From Gigaspora rosea (taxonomy: Eukaryota; Glomeromycota; Glomeromycetes; Diversisporales; Gigasporaceae), in the NCBI GenBank assembly GCA_003550325.1, contig QKWP01000069.1, positions 245,579-309,578 of the forward strand: DNA of 64,000 bases. The letters are read 5' to 3'. The position numbers and the translations under genes are program-made. Shown piece after piece: positions 44,843 through 57,105 of the stretch (its first letter is position 1; every line of letters starts with the position of its first letter). The notes beneath the pieces are model-generated. The model worked only from the letters and a program-made list of their open reading frames with translations, had not been told where the DNA came from and searched no databases.

Positions 44843-46576
44843 ACTTTTATTACATTGCTGTGGTCTCATATATCAACAAGTTGTATTGGCAGCAATTGTA
44901 TTGTCGGCAAATCATATTGTCGACGAATTGCATTGTTAGTAGAATAAGCTTGTCAGTATTCTATTTTCGGTAAAATGAGCTTGTCGGTAAGTTGATTTTG
45001 TCGGTAAATATAACTGTCAGGTGAAGTGTGTGTCAGTAAAATCAACTTGACGGTGAAAAAGAACTTGTCAGTAAATCAAGTGTCAGTGAATTTTGAGTTG
45101 GTAAAAATAAAATGATTGTCGGTGTAGGTTGATGTCTGTGAAACTGTCAGTGATGTGTGTGTCAGTAAAATTAACGTGTCAGTGAAAACATGCTTGTCAG
45201 CAAATCGAGTGTTGGCGAGTTATTTGTCGGTAAAATGGTTGTCTGTGTAGTGTTATATCTGTAAAGTGATTGTCAGTGAAATAATACGAATCCATTTTAG
45301 TACAGTTCAAGACTGGTCTACCTGCAGCCAATAGGATTGAAGAATTTTGACTATTATAACACACAAATTGAGATTTATATTATTATACAGTATAATGTTT
45401 TATATAAATAAAAATGTAAAAGTATAATTACTTGTAATAAAAAGATAATCGTAAAGCAGAAACAGGTATAAAAATTATCCTGTTTGGGTTGTCAGTAACC
45501 AGTAAATTTTTTACCCTTAATTCAGTTTTTAGCAATTAAAGGTTATACACAAAAACCAATTCCAGTAAATCGATTTCAACTGAAGAATGTGCCTGCAATA
45601 TTATTATAGAACAAGTTTGATTTAGCCTCAATCGCATAGTTATGTATTTAAAGTAATGCATAAAATATATATTGTTGACCTATAAAAATTACACAAAAAC
45701 GGGCATAACTCTCGATCCAGTGATTAGAATTCGATGAAACAACCATCATTCGACTCAGCTCAATGAGACAGTTCGAACGAGCTATAGATCATCCCTGTAC
45801 GACCATTGGTTACCAAGAACGGAACCAATAGATGATCAAGTATCAGATCTACAATTTGATTGGCTAGGCGATCTACTGCGCGCCAAAACGCATATATGGC
45901 ATTTATAAAACATGTCATATTTATAGCATATATACTCTATATTTTATTTATAACACATATATCATTTATTTCATATATTACATTTATATCATTTATACTA
46001 TATATTTTATTAGTAGTAGATATAGCATTTATTGCACATGTAATAGATATAGTCCGTTACATTTGTGAAAAACAAAAATGTATAAAAGCGGCCGATGTGG
46101 ACCCCAAGTTCAACATCGAGTCTTCATACTCTTTCAATAATAAAAACAACTATTAACTACACAAATCAAACAGTTATTAGTATCCTCATATACTTTTAAT
46201 TGTAGCCTCTTTCGTAATTGCAAATTGCCTTAAATCTTCTTTGTTAAGTTTTCTTAAAAAAGCAATACTGACTTAGATATAACACAGTAACAAAGTTTGA
46301 AGTTACACAAAGTGTTCACTGTCTAAGATCACTCTAGTTACCTAATATCATTGAAGAAGTGGATTTAGGATAACAATATTAAAGATGGACTGATCTGAAC
46401 TGGTCCCAATTTATGGACCGTAGACTGCTTAGACTGGTCCAAAAGACTGGTTTAGACTGCAGTCCTTGCTGGACTGTAACATCCCTATTGGAATCTAAAA
46501 AAAAAAAAAAAAAATGAAAAAATTAAAAAAATAGGACAGCAGGTAATGTAAAACAAAAAATCAACTTTGTGTGACC

Positions 46577-48515
46577 TAATCTCGCACATATAAATAAATT
46601 ATAGTTCGTTTAATTCTATATAAGATGACAAAAATAATTTATGCTCAACAATTAACTTCCTCTACAACTTTCTGAAAAACAAACCCATATTGAAACTCAT
46701 ATTATCATGGAGGACTTTCATATTTTTCAGAAATGCACATGATTTTTATGCAGCAATTGACCAACCAGAGATCACATTTTCAGCACATGATATAAACAAA
46801 TAGAACAGGCATAATTTATATATTATTAGTTTAACTTTGAAGTAAAATAAGTCATTTTAGAAGAATAAAACTCTTCACTCAGCTTAAAAACAATTTACAA
46901 GCATAGAACCTTTATTAGAAAAGTTTTTAATAAGAAGTTATATGTTCTTTATTAATATTCTTAAACTTTTACAAATTAACAAACCAACTTTTATTGAACT
47001 AAATATCTTTTGAAGAATATACATTTTTCAAAAATAGTCTGTAAAGGTATAATAAAATCAATGAGTTAATTATTTAAATAATAAAAGATAAGAAAAAAAC
47101 AGAAAAACAATGTTGAACTTTGCGAATTGAGTAGTAAAATATACTTTTATTACCTCCTACTATAGAGTAGATAGTACTTTAACTGTTAAAATAATTATCT
47201 TGTTTAGTATGATGCAGCATGAGTTTTTAGAAAGACATTTTCTATGAACCATTTTATTAGTAAAGTATTGCATGATTGGATTGGTTTTTTAAAATTTAAA
47301 AATTCTAGTTTTATACTACTATTCTATATAAATATTCATGTAAAGTTGATCCCAGAAATCATCAAAATTGGAAATTCTCCATGCTACTCATGTCAAATTC
47401 ATTTTAAAACAATCAAATACCTTATGTTTATCTTTTGCAAGACAAATAAAAATACAAATTTTCTTATTTGACTCATATTATAGATTATAGAAATAATCTA
47501 AAAAAAAAATTAAAAGATTGTACTAGTACTTCAATTTGCACAGAGTACAAAGGCTTTCAATTGTGGATTCTTTGTTAACATGCCATTCAATCTCCAAGGA
47601 CTAGGTCTGGTCCTCAAAGAAAGGTCATTTTAACTTGCATCCTAATTTAGCAAAAAACTAGTGTACAAAGATCAGAAGTTAAAAAAAAGTAAAAGAGTAA
47701 ATTCGAAGAACTTTGACAGCTTCATTTAGGTGCAATACACAATTCTGGTATATTGTTAGAATCAAATAAGAGACTCATTTTGATAAACTAGTATTAGGAG
47801 CAATAAACATTTATGGTAGTGAAAATTAATGTTATAGAGAATATAATGAATAAATAAAAATATTGATCTACAACAATAGCTTTAGAGATAATTATAGATG
47901 GTTATAAATAAAAAAAATAAAAGAACAAATATAGAATATATAAAAGTAATAAAGAAATTTTTTATAAAAAAAATATAGAATAGTATAGAAAAATAAATAT
48001 AGAATAGTATAAAAGATATATATAGTAATAAAGAAAATTTTTTATAGAAAATATAGAATAGTATAGAAAAATAAATAAAGAAACATAATGGAATAGGTAT
48101 AATAGTACAAAAATGGAAAGGTTTAGTCAGATAGTTAATAGGACTATTACATTATTTTTTAGTGCAGAAAAAATTCTTTATTTATATAATAATACTAGAT
48201 TTATTTTTATATTCAGATTTGTTTTATATCCAATATATATATTCAAAAAATGGAATTTAGGTTTATTTAAAATCAAGATTAATCTGAATATAAATATATA
48301 TTCAAATTTAACTACTACCTCTAGTTAGACTGTCCACTATAAATACAGAGTATATGTATTTTATCTTTTTATAATATTACCTCTTAGTATATACTAGACC
48401 TGAGATTTATAATATGGTTTAAAAATTGGTAAAATATAACAGGTCAGGTCTTATATATAGAAATTTATAGTAATTTTATAGAAATACTAGTTTTTAGCAA
48501 GAGCAAACTTGGTTG
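46577..48515. other. Unassigned, almost CpG-free DNA
   Basis: No gene or terminal-repeat element was recognised. A tandem duplication of about 70 bp (ATAGAATAGTATAGAAAAAT motif) lies at 47930-48080. CpG is nearly absent, in contrast to the DNA left of 46577. Confidence 0.5.
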
Positions 48516-48517
48516 TA

Positions 48518-48691
48518 CAGTTGACCCTCTCAAAATTAGCATGCATAATTGACAGTTTTTGTATCAATTTTGAGAGGTTATCAAATTTGAAAGGTCAAAT
48601 AGCTATGTTAGAAACAGGCTTGGTGAATCAACTTTTGACTGATTATAGCAGGTTATTAGTTTTGACAGAATTAATTTTGAGAGGGCAACTG
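48518..48691. mobile_element. Pogo-type MITE, TA duplication
   Basis: CAGTTGACCCTCTCAAAATT and the complement AATTTTGAGAGGGCAACTG are inverted, with TA outside (48516-48517, 48692-48693). 174 bp. Confidence 0.9.
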
Positions 48692-49024
48692 TATTTTTAG
48701 ATTAAACAATCTTAATTTTCTATTTAATATATCATAAGATAAAAGAGAAGTAAATATATTAAAAATTTTTTTAACCTTATTTATCCAAATGTTCAAAACT
48801 ACAAAGCTTGTTTAAGCTTTAATAATTAATGAATTTACCAAAAATATAAAATTATATATTTTTTTAGACTAAATATATCTAGTTAAAATTAAAATAAGAT
48901 ACTTTAATAAAATTTTAAATAATTTTATGTTTAAAAATCAAAATTGTTTAAAATTACTGTTTTAATTAATAATCTACTAGTCATCTAGATAATGATTATA
49001 GTATAACATAATACAAATTATATA

Positions 49025-49580
49025 TAGTCAGACCTCTCTATAATCACAAGTTGGTTATGCCTATTTTGGTGATTATATAGAGGTGTAACTATAAATAAAA
49101 TATCTTGTTATGGTCATATGACCAAAGGCCATTATATTTAAATTTAATCAATTTTTAAATATGTGAAGTAAAATAAACTCTTAATAATCACAGGTGCTTG
49201 TGATTGGATTTTAATAATCTTAGTCTCATTAGAATCATCTTATTGAAATAAACATTTGTTAGTTGTTTTATCCAAATTGGACCACTGTATTAAAAGTTAT
49301 TAGCTATCAAACCTTTAAGAATTTTTATTAAAATTTTTGAATAATGAATATAAATATTAGTCAATCAGATATTATAATCCATATTTAGTCGGAATTTGTA
49401 ATTATAATGAGAGTTATTATTAATAAACATAATAAAAACTTAAATTTTTTTGTAATAGTGATTATAGATGATTTGTGACTATAATGAGGTTTTTTACTAT
49501 ATTTAAGTTTGTTGTACAATATTGGGTATCATATATAGAGGTGTGACTATATGGGTGTGACAATAAAGAAATCAGACAGT
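49025..49580 (+). mobile_element. Family Z pogo-type element, copy 2, CpG-depleted
   Basis: Left end TAGTCAGACCTCTCTATAAT after TA. The interior follows copy 1 (430-1110) block by block, with CG replaced by TA, CA or TG (for example AACGATTTT versus AATAATCTT). Confidence 0.7.
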
Positions 49581-49847
49581 GATCAAACTATATAAAAATT
49601 ACTGTAAACAAAAATGTGATATGCTTATATTTATCTTTTTTTCTGACAAAGATAATGATATATATCAATTAATTGAAAGTTGTAAAGCTAATTAGAATGT
49701 TTTTAGTTATCCAAATTGGACTAGCAAATGCTTTAACTAATGATCTGACAGTTATCTGGTGCAAGATCATAGTATAATGTAATGTAAATCACTATGTAAA
49801 TTACATAAGCAGGAAATACCAAGATTTTTTGACAATTATTCAAATAA

Positions 49848-50163
49848 AACTTTTTTATATAAAGTTAACAGCAAAGCTGATTAATTGAAAATTGTAGAGC
49901 TTACTGAAATAAATCTAAAAGAGGTTAGATTATGTATCAAAATTGCCCAGTAGTTGATAAGATATTCTTAAAAAACAATTAGTCAAATATAAAATTACTA
50001 TATAAACAAACTATTGTTTATATTGAAATTTATATAGTCAGCTAATCATTTTTTAAGAATATTTCAACAACCAATAGGCCAATTTTAATAATCTAGATTC
50101 ATTCAATGAGCTCTACAACTTTCAATTAATCAATTTTGGCTATTAACTTAGTATAAAAAAGTT
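49848..50163. mobile_element. Foldback, arms ~135 bp
   Basis: AACTTTTTTATATAAAGTTA pairs with the end TAACTTAGTATAAAAAAGTT. Inner blocks GATTAATTGAAAATTGTAGA and AGATATTCTTAAAAAACAAT also pair. Confidence 0.75.
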
Positions 50164-51985
50164 TTTTAAAGGATAGAGTGTAATTTCATATAAAATCAAT
50201 TGTAGATCAACTTTGTGTAACCAATTTATATGATATTATATGATTTATATGTAAATATTATATGATTTGTCCAATTAATTTTTTGTACAATCTACAAAAA
50301 TCATATAGCATTTTACAAAAAATTAATTATATATAAAGTTAATTTTTTAAAACAATGAATATTGCACAATTTTATTATTATAAACAAACTATTTAAAACT
50401 ACCTATTATATAAATTTTATAAAAATTGGTCAAGATCTTAAAAAAATTTATCAGAAGCATTTTTTATTTTAATATATAAAATCTAATATACCATGTAGAT
50501 TATATAAAAAATGATCTATATTCACTCTGCCCTTAAAGATATCTAGTATTTATACTCTATAATAAATATATAAGATTTGTATTATATTACACTATGCACT
50601 AGATGACTAGTGGATCATTAATAAATGATTAGCAAACTATGTAAGTTTCTATGTAAAACAATTATTGTTTACACTATTGGGCTTACTAGTAGCTTACTTA
50701 TAAGTTCTGAACTATTGAACCTACGAGTCTAGTAGTCTGTTTATAAGTTTAGTAAAGTGAATTTTTGGCCCAAAGCCCAATACAGATTATTTATAAAGAA
50801 AATTTATATAGATAGCTAATTATTTTTAATAAAATTTTAGTATGTTAATGTATTTTTTGGTATTAAATAAGTTTACTTAGAGCCCAAATTTATAATTTAT
50901 TAATAAATGTTTGCATGATGCAAAATTTTCTATATTTTTATTAGTAAAAATATAAAAATTCTGTATCATGCGAAATTTTACTAATATTTTATAAGTTTTG
51001 GCTCTAAATAAACTTGTTCAGCACCAAATATCATTATTTTAGCATATATTTCTTTAATTTACTGATTTTTAGAATTTTTATCAAAATGTAATTTTGCTTA
51101 TCTTTATTTGAAAAATTAAGAATTTATGCTAAAATAATATTTTTTGGTGAAGAGTTTACTTAGATCCTAAATTTATAATTAATTAGTAAAATTTTTATAA
51201 TGCAGAATTTTTTATATTTTTATTAATAAAAATGTAAAAAATTTTGCATAATACAAAATATTGTTAATAAATTATAACATTTAGTATTAAAAAATTTATT
51301 ATTTTAGTATTTACCTATATTTTTAAATAATTTATTTAAAGCACAATATTATAATCTATATTTTATTAATTAATTCTAACTATTTTTTTTTATGTCAAAG
51401 TTCCCAAATTGGGTGATAAGTCTTTTATTTAAGTCTGTAATCAAGGGACCTCTTTGGGCACCTGATATTTGTTACAAGAATAAGAATATAACTAGCCACA
51501 CATACAACATTTGGTTGTCTAATTTAAGTAGTCCACCCAAAGGTTCTACACTAGCTGCCATACTTGAAACCCAACTAGGGGATTGCCTATTTAAGAGTAG
51601 GGTGAATGTAGATCATTTTTCATATGATCTACATGGTATATTAGATTTTATATATTAAAATAAAAAAATGCTTCTGATAAATTTTTTTAAAATCTTGTCC
51701 TATTCGTGTAAAATTTATATAATAGATAGTTTTAAATAGTTTGTTTATAACAATGAAGTTGTATAATATCCATTGCTTTAAAAAAAATCAACTTTACATA
51801 TAATTAAATTTTTGTAGGATGCTATATAATTTGTATAGGTTATACAAAGAATTGATTGGTCAAATTATATAATATTTACATGTAAATCATATGATATCAT
51901 ATAAATTGGTTATATAAAGTTAATCTACAATCGATTTTATATGAGTTGGATATTTGTACACCTACTCTTAAACCCTCTGGTTCAA
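50164..51985. mobile_element. Long-TIR element, arms ~370 bp
   Basis: The left arm (50164-50550) and right arm (51595-51985) are inverted copies: CTCATATAAAATCG/TTTCATATAAAATCA near the ends, ATCAGAAGCATTTTTTATTT inside and ATCTACATTCACCCTACTC at the inner edge. The middle has two foldbacks and an 88-codon frame (51392-51658) in DNA of more even composition that I cannot identify. Confidence 0.65.
50865..51310. repeat. Two tandemly placed copies of one foldback
   Basis: 50865-51030 and 51139-51310 each pair around TTTTTATTAGTAAAAATATA or TTTTTATTAATAAAAATGTA, with arms AGTTTACTTAGAGCCCAAAT and AAGTTTTGGCTCTAAATAAAC. Confidence 0.7.
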
Positions 51986-52430
51986 GTTTTCTGCCAATTC
52001 TACTTGTATTACTAATACAGATCCTCCATTACATAAATCAGTCAAGGTCAGTTCTGGATGCTGTTGACAAATATTCTGTTAGAACTAATTTATCCTCACA
52101 GGAGACTTAGTAAAGCATTTTCGGTCCCACATAGGTATTACTTATGCTTTGGTAACTTATGCATTTGCTGAGGCCAACAATTAAGGTTAGGGAAGTATCT
52201 GCAACTGCTACAATTACCTACTTCTGTCCTTGTAATGTTCACTCCAACCCTAGTACCCACCATTACTTTTCTACTAGTTCTTTTCTGATATCTTCCAATC
52301 TTCCAATCTAGTTAGCCCAGAAGGGTTAATTTACCTGGCATTAGGTGCCTTATTGTTTTTCTTCCCCTGGTACCTACTTCCAGAACATAGGTCCTTTATT
52401 AATTCTAACTTTATTTAATTAAAAAACTTG
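51986..52430. other. GC-richer island, CpG-poor, unidentified
   Basis: Composition is clearly less AT-rich than the flanks but CpG is almost gone, as in an old decayed insertion. I find no open frame, terminal repeat or match to the retroposon at 53990. Confidence 0.4.
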
Positions 52431-52690
52431 TTTAAAATATAAAAATATATTTATATTATTCAAACTCAAACTAGTTTGCAAACTTCAAATCAAACTCAAA
52501 TTAAATTTAGTATAATATTTGGGTTTGGTTTGAATTTGATTATTTTTTATTTAAATTTTAGTTTAATTTCAAACTTCATAAAATTTATAGTTTGAGTTTG
52601 GTTTGATTTGGGGTTTGATCAAACTCAAATCAAACCCAAATCAAACTTTGGATTCCTAATATAGGGTGTGACTATAAAGAGGAAAAACTG
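52430..52690. repeat. CAAACTCAAA foldback plus a family Z right end
   Basis: Multiple TTTGAGTTTGGTTTGATTT units and their complements form nested hairpins to 52650. GGGTGTGACTATAAAGAGG followed by AAAAACTG and TA (52658-52690) is a solo family Z terminus. Confidence 0.6.
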
Positions 52691-53973
52691 TATATTACTA
52701 GTAGTATATTTAAAAGAATATAATAAACTATATATGGCATGCTGCTTTCCGAACAAAAAGAATATATATTATTACATTATATAATAACTACTCTTAGATT
52801 CATTTTCCTTGTTTTTCTGTTCTAAAGATTTAATATAGATATTAATCTATAATAATAAAAAAATAAAATAATAACTTGTTATTACTAGATATAAGCATAT
52901 TACTATAGTGCACTGATTAAAAAACCCAGGGTCTAATCAATCTACCAATCAAAAAACTTACAAAAGACCCAGATATTTTATATGATCAGGTCTATAATAC
53001 AAAAAAAATTTTAAGCATTTATACCTTTCACACTTACAATTAGTAATCTAAAAATTTAAAAAATCTATATTTAATTAATAGAGATCTTGTGCTTTGTACC
53101 AGGTATTTTGCGATGGGGTATTAAAAAAGGGGTACTTTGGTTTAGTGCACTATAGTATTTATTAATTTGAATTATCAATTTTTTATCACCTTGCTTTGTA
53201 CAATATTCAATTCCAATTATCTTATTATAAAAATAGATTTAAATAATTATAAAAAATTATAACAAAGATGGTGTTTATAAAATAATTATTAATAATACTT
53301 ATTTTTCTTTTGTTATAATTTTAATTTTAAAGTAAAATATTCAATACTCTGAAGAGGCTAAATAATTTATTTGAGCAATAGCAGCTTTATAGTTATTAGA
53401 ACCTTTAATTAAAAGAATTTTTAATAAATTAAAAGACCATTATAATATTCATTAAATACCAATAATTTCTAACTATGTTTTTTCAGATTTTAATTTTTAT
53501 ATTATTCATATAATTCATTTTAAATCTACTTGATCTATGTTAATAAATTGTAATTTGCCTATGCAATCAGCAAAACAATATCATTTGTATGAAGTTATTA
53601 ATTTAAATATTTTATTGCTGTAGGTTGAAATCTTTTGTTAATAAACAAAATTTGTATTTGGACAATCAGAATCTATTCTAATACTGTACTAAAAATAGAT
53701 TTTGATTGTCCAAACACTCAATTTTTAAGTTTAATTCAATTTTTTAAGCACTAGTTTTCTCTAAAATAAAGATAACTTACTAGAGTTTGATTTAATTAGA
53801 GTCTATTATCCTAACTTTAATTTTTTGCTATAATCTTTTGTTAAATAAATTTATTAATTATATTATTCTAAATTAGAGCTTTAATATAATACTTAATTAT
53901 TTAAACCAAGTTTTTTATACTTTTTTTAAAGCCTTTTACTATTAGAATTTAAATTAGATAGTGGTTTAGTATC
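52691..53973. other. Unassigned AT-rich stretch
   Basis: No gene, repeat pair or terminal repeat that I can support. Confidence 0.4.
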
Positions 53974-53989
53974 ATTGTTTAGATCTTAT

Positions 53990-54951
53990 TTTTTTTTTTA
54001 TTATCAAGTTGAGGTCATGCCTTGGACTTTTATTAGTATAGTTATCATTACAACATCCATGTCTATTATATTAATTCCTACAAATATTAAGTACCAAACT
54101 TAGACTATTTTATCTATGACCTAAACCTTACCAGAGCATCCTATATGTCCCACTCATATACTCAACCTGGTTTTTGTATATATTGCTTGTCCTCTAGTAG
54201 TACCTGTAGTGCTTCTGCCGCCAGGTTCGTATCTCAAGCCATCTCTTGAATGCTGCCGTAACCTAGCCTGTATCTCAAGCCACTACCTTCCTATTAGTAT
54301 CTATAGCATTATGCATGCCCTTGCAAAATTTACTAACTCTAGTACTTCTCTCGTTCCTCTTCTGGTTTTTTTCCGGTTGCTTCCTTTACCCCTACCTTGT
54401 TTTCTTTTTCTCGATTACTTTCCTACTCCCAATGCCGAGGACCCGGAAGGAGTGGTCTGCCTTGGCGGACCCAAGGTTTCCCTCTCCTTGGTATATGCTT
54501 TCGTAACACATGTCCTTTTCCTCTGGAGCGACTTCTGGGGTCTGATTGATAGAGCCCCGCCATAGGCCCTTTTGTTGTAAGTCTGCTTCTTGGTCAGTCC
54601 GCTTCCGGTCTGTCCCCGTCCGATTTCTGTTTAAGTACCGTCGAAGTCGGTTACCTCTTTGCTTGGGTCTTGCCAAGTATAGTTTCCTTTGTCCTACGGT
54701 TCTGTGTATAACACAGCACTAGCGCTCCCCAGGATTTATGCGCCCCAGTTCTGTAACACAGCTCTAGAGCTCCCAATATGAGTTGGTGTAACCTGTAATA
54801 CAGATTTGTAAATCTGGGCTCAGAGTCCAGGTTACCGTAATGCAGATAAATTTTTCGAAATCGTCTCCAGTGGGATTCGAACTTTGTATCTTTTGTTACA
54901 ACTACTTGGGGGTGACAATAATCCAACTACACTATGTCACCACAACCCACT
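53990..54951 (-). mobile_element. 962-bp retroposon with tRNA-like head, poly(A) tail and 16-bp target duplication
   Basis: ATTGTTTAGATCTTAT occurs perfectly at 53974-53989 and 54952-54967. Between them the minus strand begins AGTGGGTTGTGGTGAC, has Pol III-like A and B boxes within the first 80 bp, and ends in an A tract (10 T on the plus strand, 53990-53999). Target duplication, tail and 5' promoter are the marks of LINE-mobilised SINEs, but 962 bp is long for one. The body (54210-54900) is GC- and CpG-rich. A near-repeat GGCTTGAGATAC occurs twice. The last 200 bp are AT-rich. Overlapping frames (for example 54392-54676 minus, MARPKQRGNRLRRYLNRNRT) match no family I know. Confidence 0.8.
54874..54934 (-). 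promoter_or_regulatory. tRNA-like internal Pol III promoter (A and B boxes)
   Basis: A box TAGTGTAGTTGG (54934-54923) and B box AGTTCGAATCC (54884-54874) are about 40 bp apart, close to the TRGYNNANNNG and GGTTCGANNCC consensus. The T stem no longer pairs, so this is a tRNA-derived promoter and not a tRNA gene. Confidence 0.65.
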
Positions 54952-54967
54952 ATTGTTTAGATCTTAT

Positions 54968-55310
54968 AGTATTAGTTGTATCTATAGTATCCATATTTTT
55001 ATAAGTTTACTCTATCTAGCCCTTTTAAACATATGTATGTATATAGTATATAATAGTAACAAGGTGAATTAATTTAATAGTAATCTATATTCTCTCTTCA
55101 TCTGTTTTGCAGGCAAAATTTGTTTTTGCATAATTATTAAAAAAGTAGATAGGAGAGGTCCCCTTAAAAAATATTTAAATTAATTCAGTTAGCTTTATAC
55201 AATACTTTGGTAAAGTATTAATTTTAAAATTTGTCATATTAAAAATTTTTACTAACTAAAGATTGTATTTTGCCTATATATAAATTTTATCAAAAATATT
55301 TAACAGTAAA
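54968..55310. other. Unassigned AT-rich stretch
   Basis: Nothing recognisable. Confidence 0.4.
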
Positions 55311-55580
55311 TAACTTTTGATCTACTGATCTGTTTCAGATGATTTAATTACCAAAATTATCGTCTAAATAAGATGATTCTAATGAGATTAAAATTACTAA
55401 AATTTGATTACAGTATTCCAAAATTTATAATATTTTATTTATATTACAAATATTTATTGATCTTAGGATTTTGTGATTTGATTTTAACGATTTTAGACTT
55501 ATTAGAATTGTCTTATTGAGATGATTATTTTGGTAGTTAAATCATCCAAAATGGATTAGTTAATCAAAGTTATTCAATAT
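55311..55580. mobile_element. Foldback of the ATCCAAATTGGACTACTGGAT type
   Basis: TTTTGATCTACTGATCTGTT pairs with ATGGATTAGTTAATCAAAG. TAAGATGATTCTAATGAG pairs with TTATTAGAATTGTCTTA. Same motif order as the foldback at 520-830. Confidence 0.65.
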
Positions 55581-55888
55581 TAAAGATTTTAATATATTAA
55601 TAATAATCCCAATATACATACTGGTAAATATAATGCATTAAAACAACTTTAAAACAATTTTTTTTGAAAAATTTTAATTTTTTTATATTATAAAACTAAA
55701 AATATAATAATAATTTGGAGATCAAACACATTTAAAAAATTTTTTAAAATTTAAAACTTTAATTATTTTCTCTAATTTTATAAAAATAAAAGAATTTTAA
55801 CTTTATATAAATTTATATAAAATATAGTTATTTATAATAATTTATCATTTAAAAACAAAATTAAATTTAAAAAAAATATGGATTTTAC

Positions 55889-56233
55889 TAAAACGCACCT
55901 ATGGTGTTTTACACCATATTACACAAAACTATTAGAATAGCCAATCAAAATTTAAGATCAGGTGTAACAAAAAATTTCGTTTTTTGTTTATTTTTTTAAA
56001 AAAACATTCATATCGCAAAATTTTGCTTATGAAACCACCTTTGGGGCTCTAATAAAAAAATTCCTTGCTAAATTTGTATATACTAATGCCCCGATAAAAT
56101 TACAGGCTTACCCTAACCCTAAAGTAATTTAAAATTTATTTTTTGTTTTGTAAAAATTTATTTTTTTGTTTTTGTTACATGGATTTGCAAATCTAATTTA
56201 CCTATGGTAGTAAAACACCATAAGTGCGTTTTA
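55889..56233 (+). mobile_element. MITE with TAAAACGCACCTATGG termini and the shared core
   Basis: TAAAACGCACCTATGGTGTT and the complement AACACCATAAGTGCGTTTTA end it. The interior has CCAATCAAAATTTAAGATCA then GGTGTAAC, CTAATAAAAAAATTCCTTGC and TACCCTAACCCTAA, the same core as at 6783 (reverse), 30813 and 37962. Confidence 0.75.
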
Positions 56234-56935
56234 TAATAATTGAAAAGTATTATATAAAAAATTCAATTAAGTTTTATAAAAAAATTTTTTTAAAAGTATT
56301 ATATAACTTTTTGCTAGTAAATTTGTCTGCACATGCTTAACAAACAATGAGATACAAGAATCTGAGTTATACACTATATTAAAAGTAGGTTTATAAGTTA
56401 ATCAACATATTTTATATATGAAGAACCTAAAAAATTTATTAAAATTTATTTATATTGCATAGTTAACAATAGTATATATGTATATATAAAAGTAACATCT
56501 ACTGTTAATAGTATAAATTAATAGTTAATATAATGTAACAAATAAACGTGTTGTATATATATACATATATACATATATACAGTATATAATAGTAATAAAA
56601 TTCTTGGTCATTGTATTTTAGGCTTCTAATTTTATTAGCTAGTTATGAAGCTAATGATTACATATGGAATAGTCAGAAGAAATCTAGAATAGTCTGATTA
56701 ACATTTTGTTATTATAAAAGGAGCAACTATATTATTCTAATTTGGTATATTCCTAACTGCAATATACTTTTTAATTGCATTTTCAAAGTCTTTGTTTATC
56801 TCCAAAATATATAGAAATATTAGTTCATTATCTCTTGAAAGTTGTGCATTAATTTTTCTTTGTTTTTGATTAGTATTTTGCATTGTTTTATATTTTTGAA
56901 CATATTTTTAATTATAATTAAGATTAGCTATATAT
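56234..56935. other. Unassigned AT-rich stretch
   Basis: Only simple TATATACA repeats at about 56470-56595. Confidence 0.4.
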
Positions 56936-57105
56936 TAGGGGCGTCCATTTATTACGTAATATTTTTTACTTAGTAGCCACCTTTACCCATGTATAGTGTA
57001 ATCATTTTATCTAATTCTGATTGATTAATATAATATATAGGCATAATTACTACTTCTAACCATGTATCTATTGTAAAAATTATGTAATAAATGGCATGTT
57101 CCTTA
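56936..57105. mobile_element. MITE with TAGGGGCGTCCATTTATTAC terminus
   Basis: TAGGGGCGTCCATTTATTAC on the left, and GTAATAAATGGCATGTTCCTTA read at the right, are imperfect inverted repeats with ACCCATG/AACCATG inside. No duplication is clear. Confidence 0.65.

Larger units (their letters stand above)
44305..45290. repeat. Inverted clusters of degenerate CTTGTCGGTAAAATGA units
   Basis: The left cluster (44305-44462, complement orientation) and right cluster (44880-45290) flank the Y element and the 40-bp repeats. Units are 15-20 bp and poorly kept. Confidence 0.6.
44190..46487. mobile_element. 2.3-kb hAT-like element inside the Harbinger MITE
   Basis: TAGGGATGTTACGGTCTATC and the complement ACTGTAACATCCCTA end it. 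TTGGGATC and TTGGAATC flank it (7 of 8). Subterminal CTGGTCCA/AAGACTGG repeats occur at both ends. No transposase frame is visible. The 98-codon frame at 45860-46156 is a low-complexity Ile/Tyr run. Inside are a Y element, a 40-bp tandem repeat and degenerate GTCGGTAAA repeats. Confidence 0.8.
43917..46576 (-). mobile_element. Harbinger-like MITE copy 2, containing a nested hAT
   Basis: GGCCACGCAAGGTTGATTTT on the left and AAAATCAACTTTGTGTGACC on the right, with TAA outside (43914-43916, 46577-46579). Removing the hAT (44190-46487) and one duplication leaves about 354 bp colinear with 18417-18783 in reverse. Confidence 0.85.

Noticed and set aside
45860-46156. 98-codon Ile/Tyr/Phe-rich frame inside the hAT
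   Set aside because: Low-complexity CATTTATA repeats explain it, and no hAT transposase motif is present.
54209-54926. Possible protein gene in the GC-rich island
   Set aside because: Frames overlap on both strands and none matches a family. The 16-bp duplication, A tail and Pol III boxes explain the island better as a retroposon.
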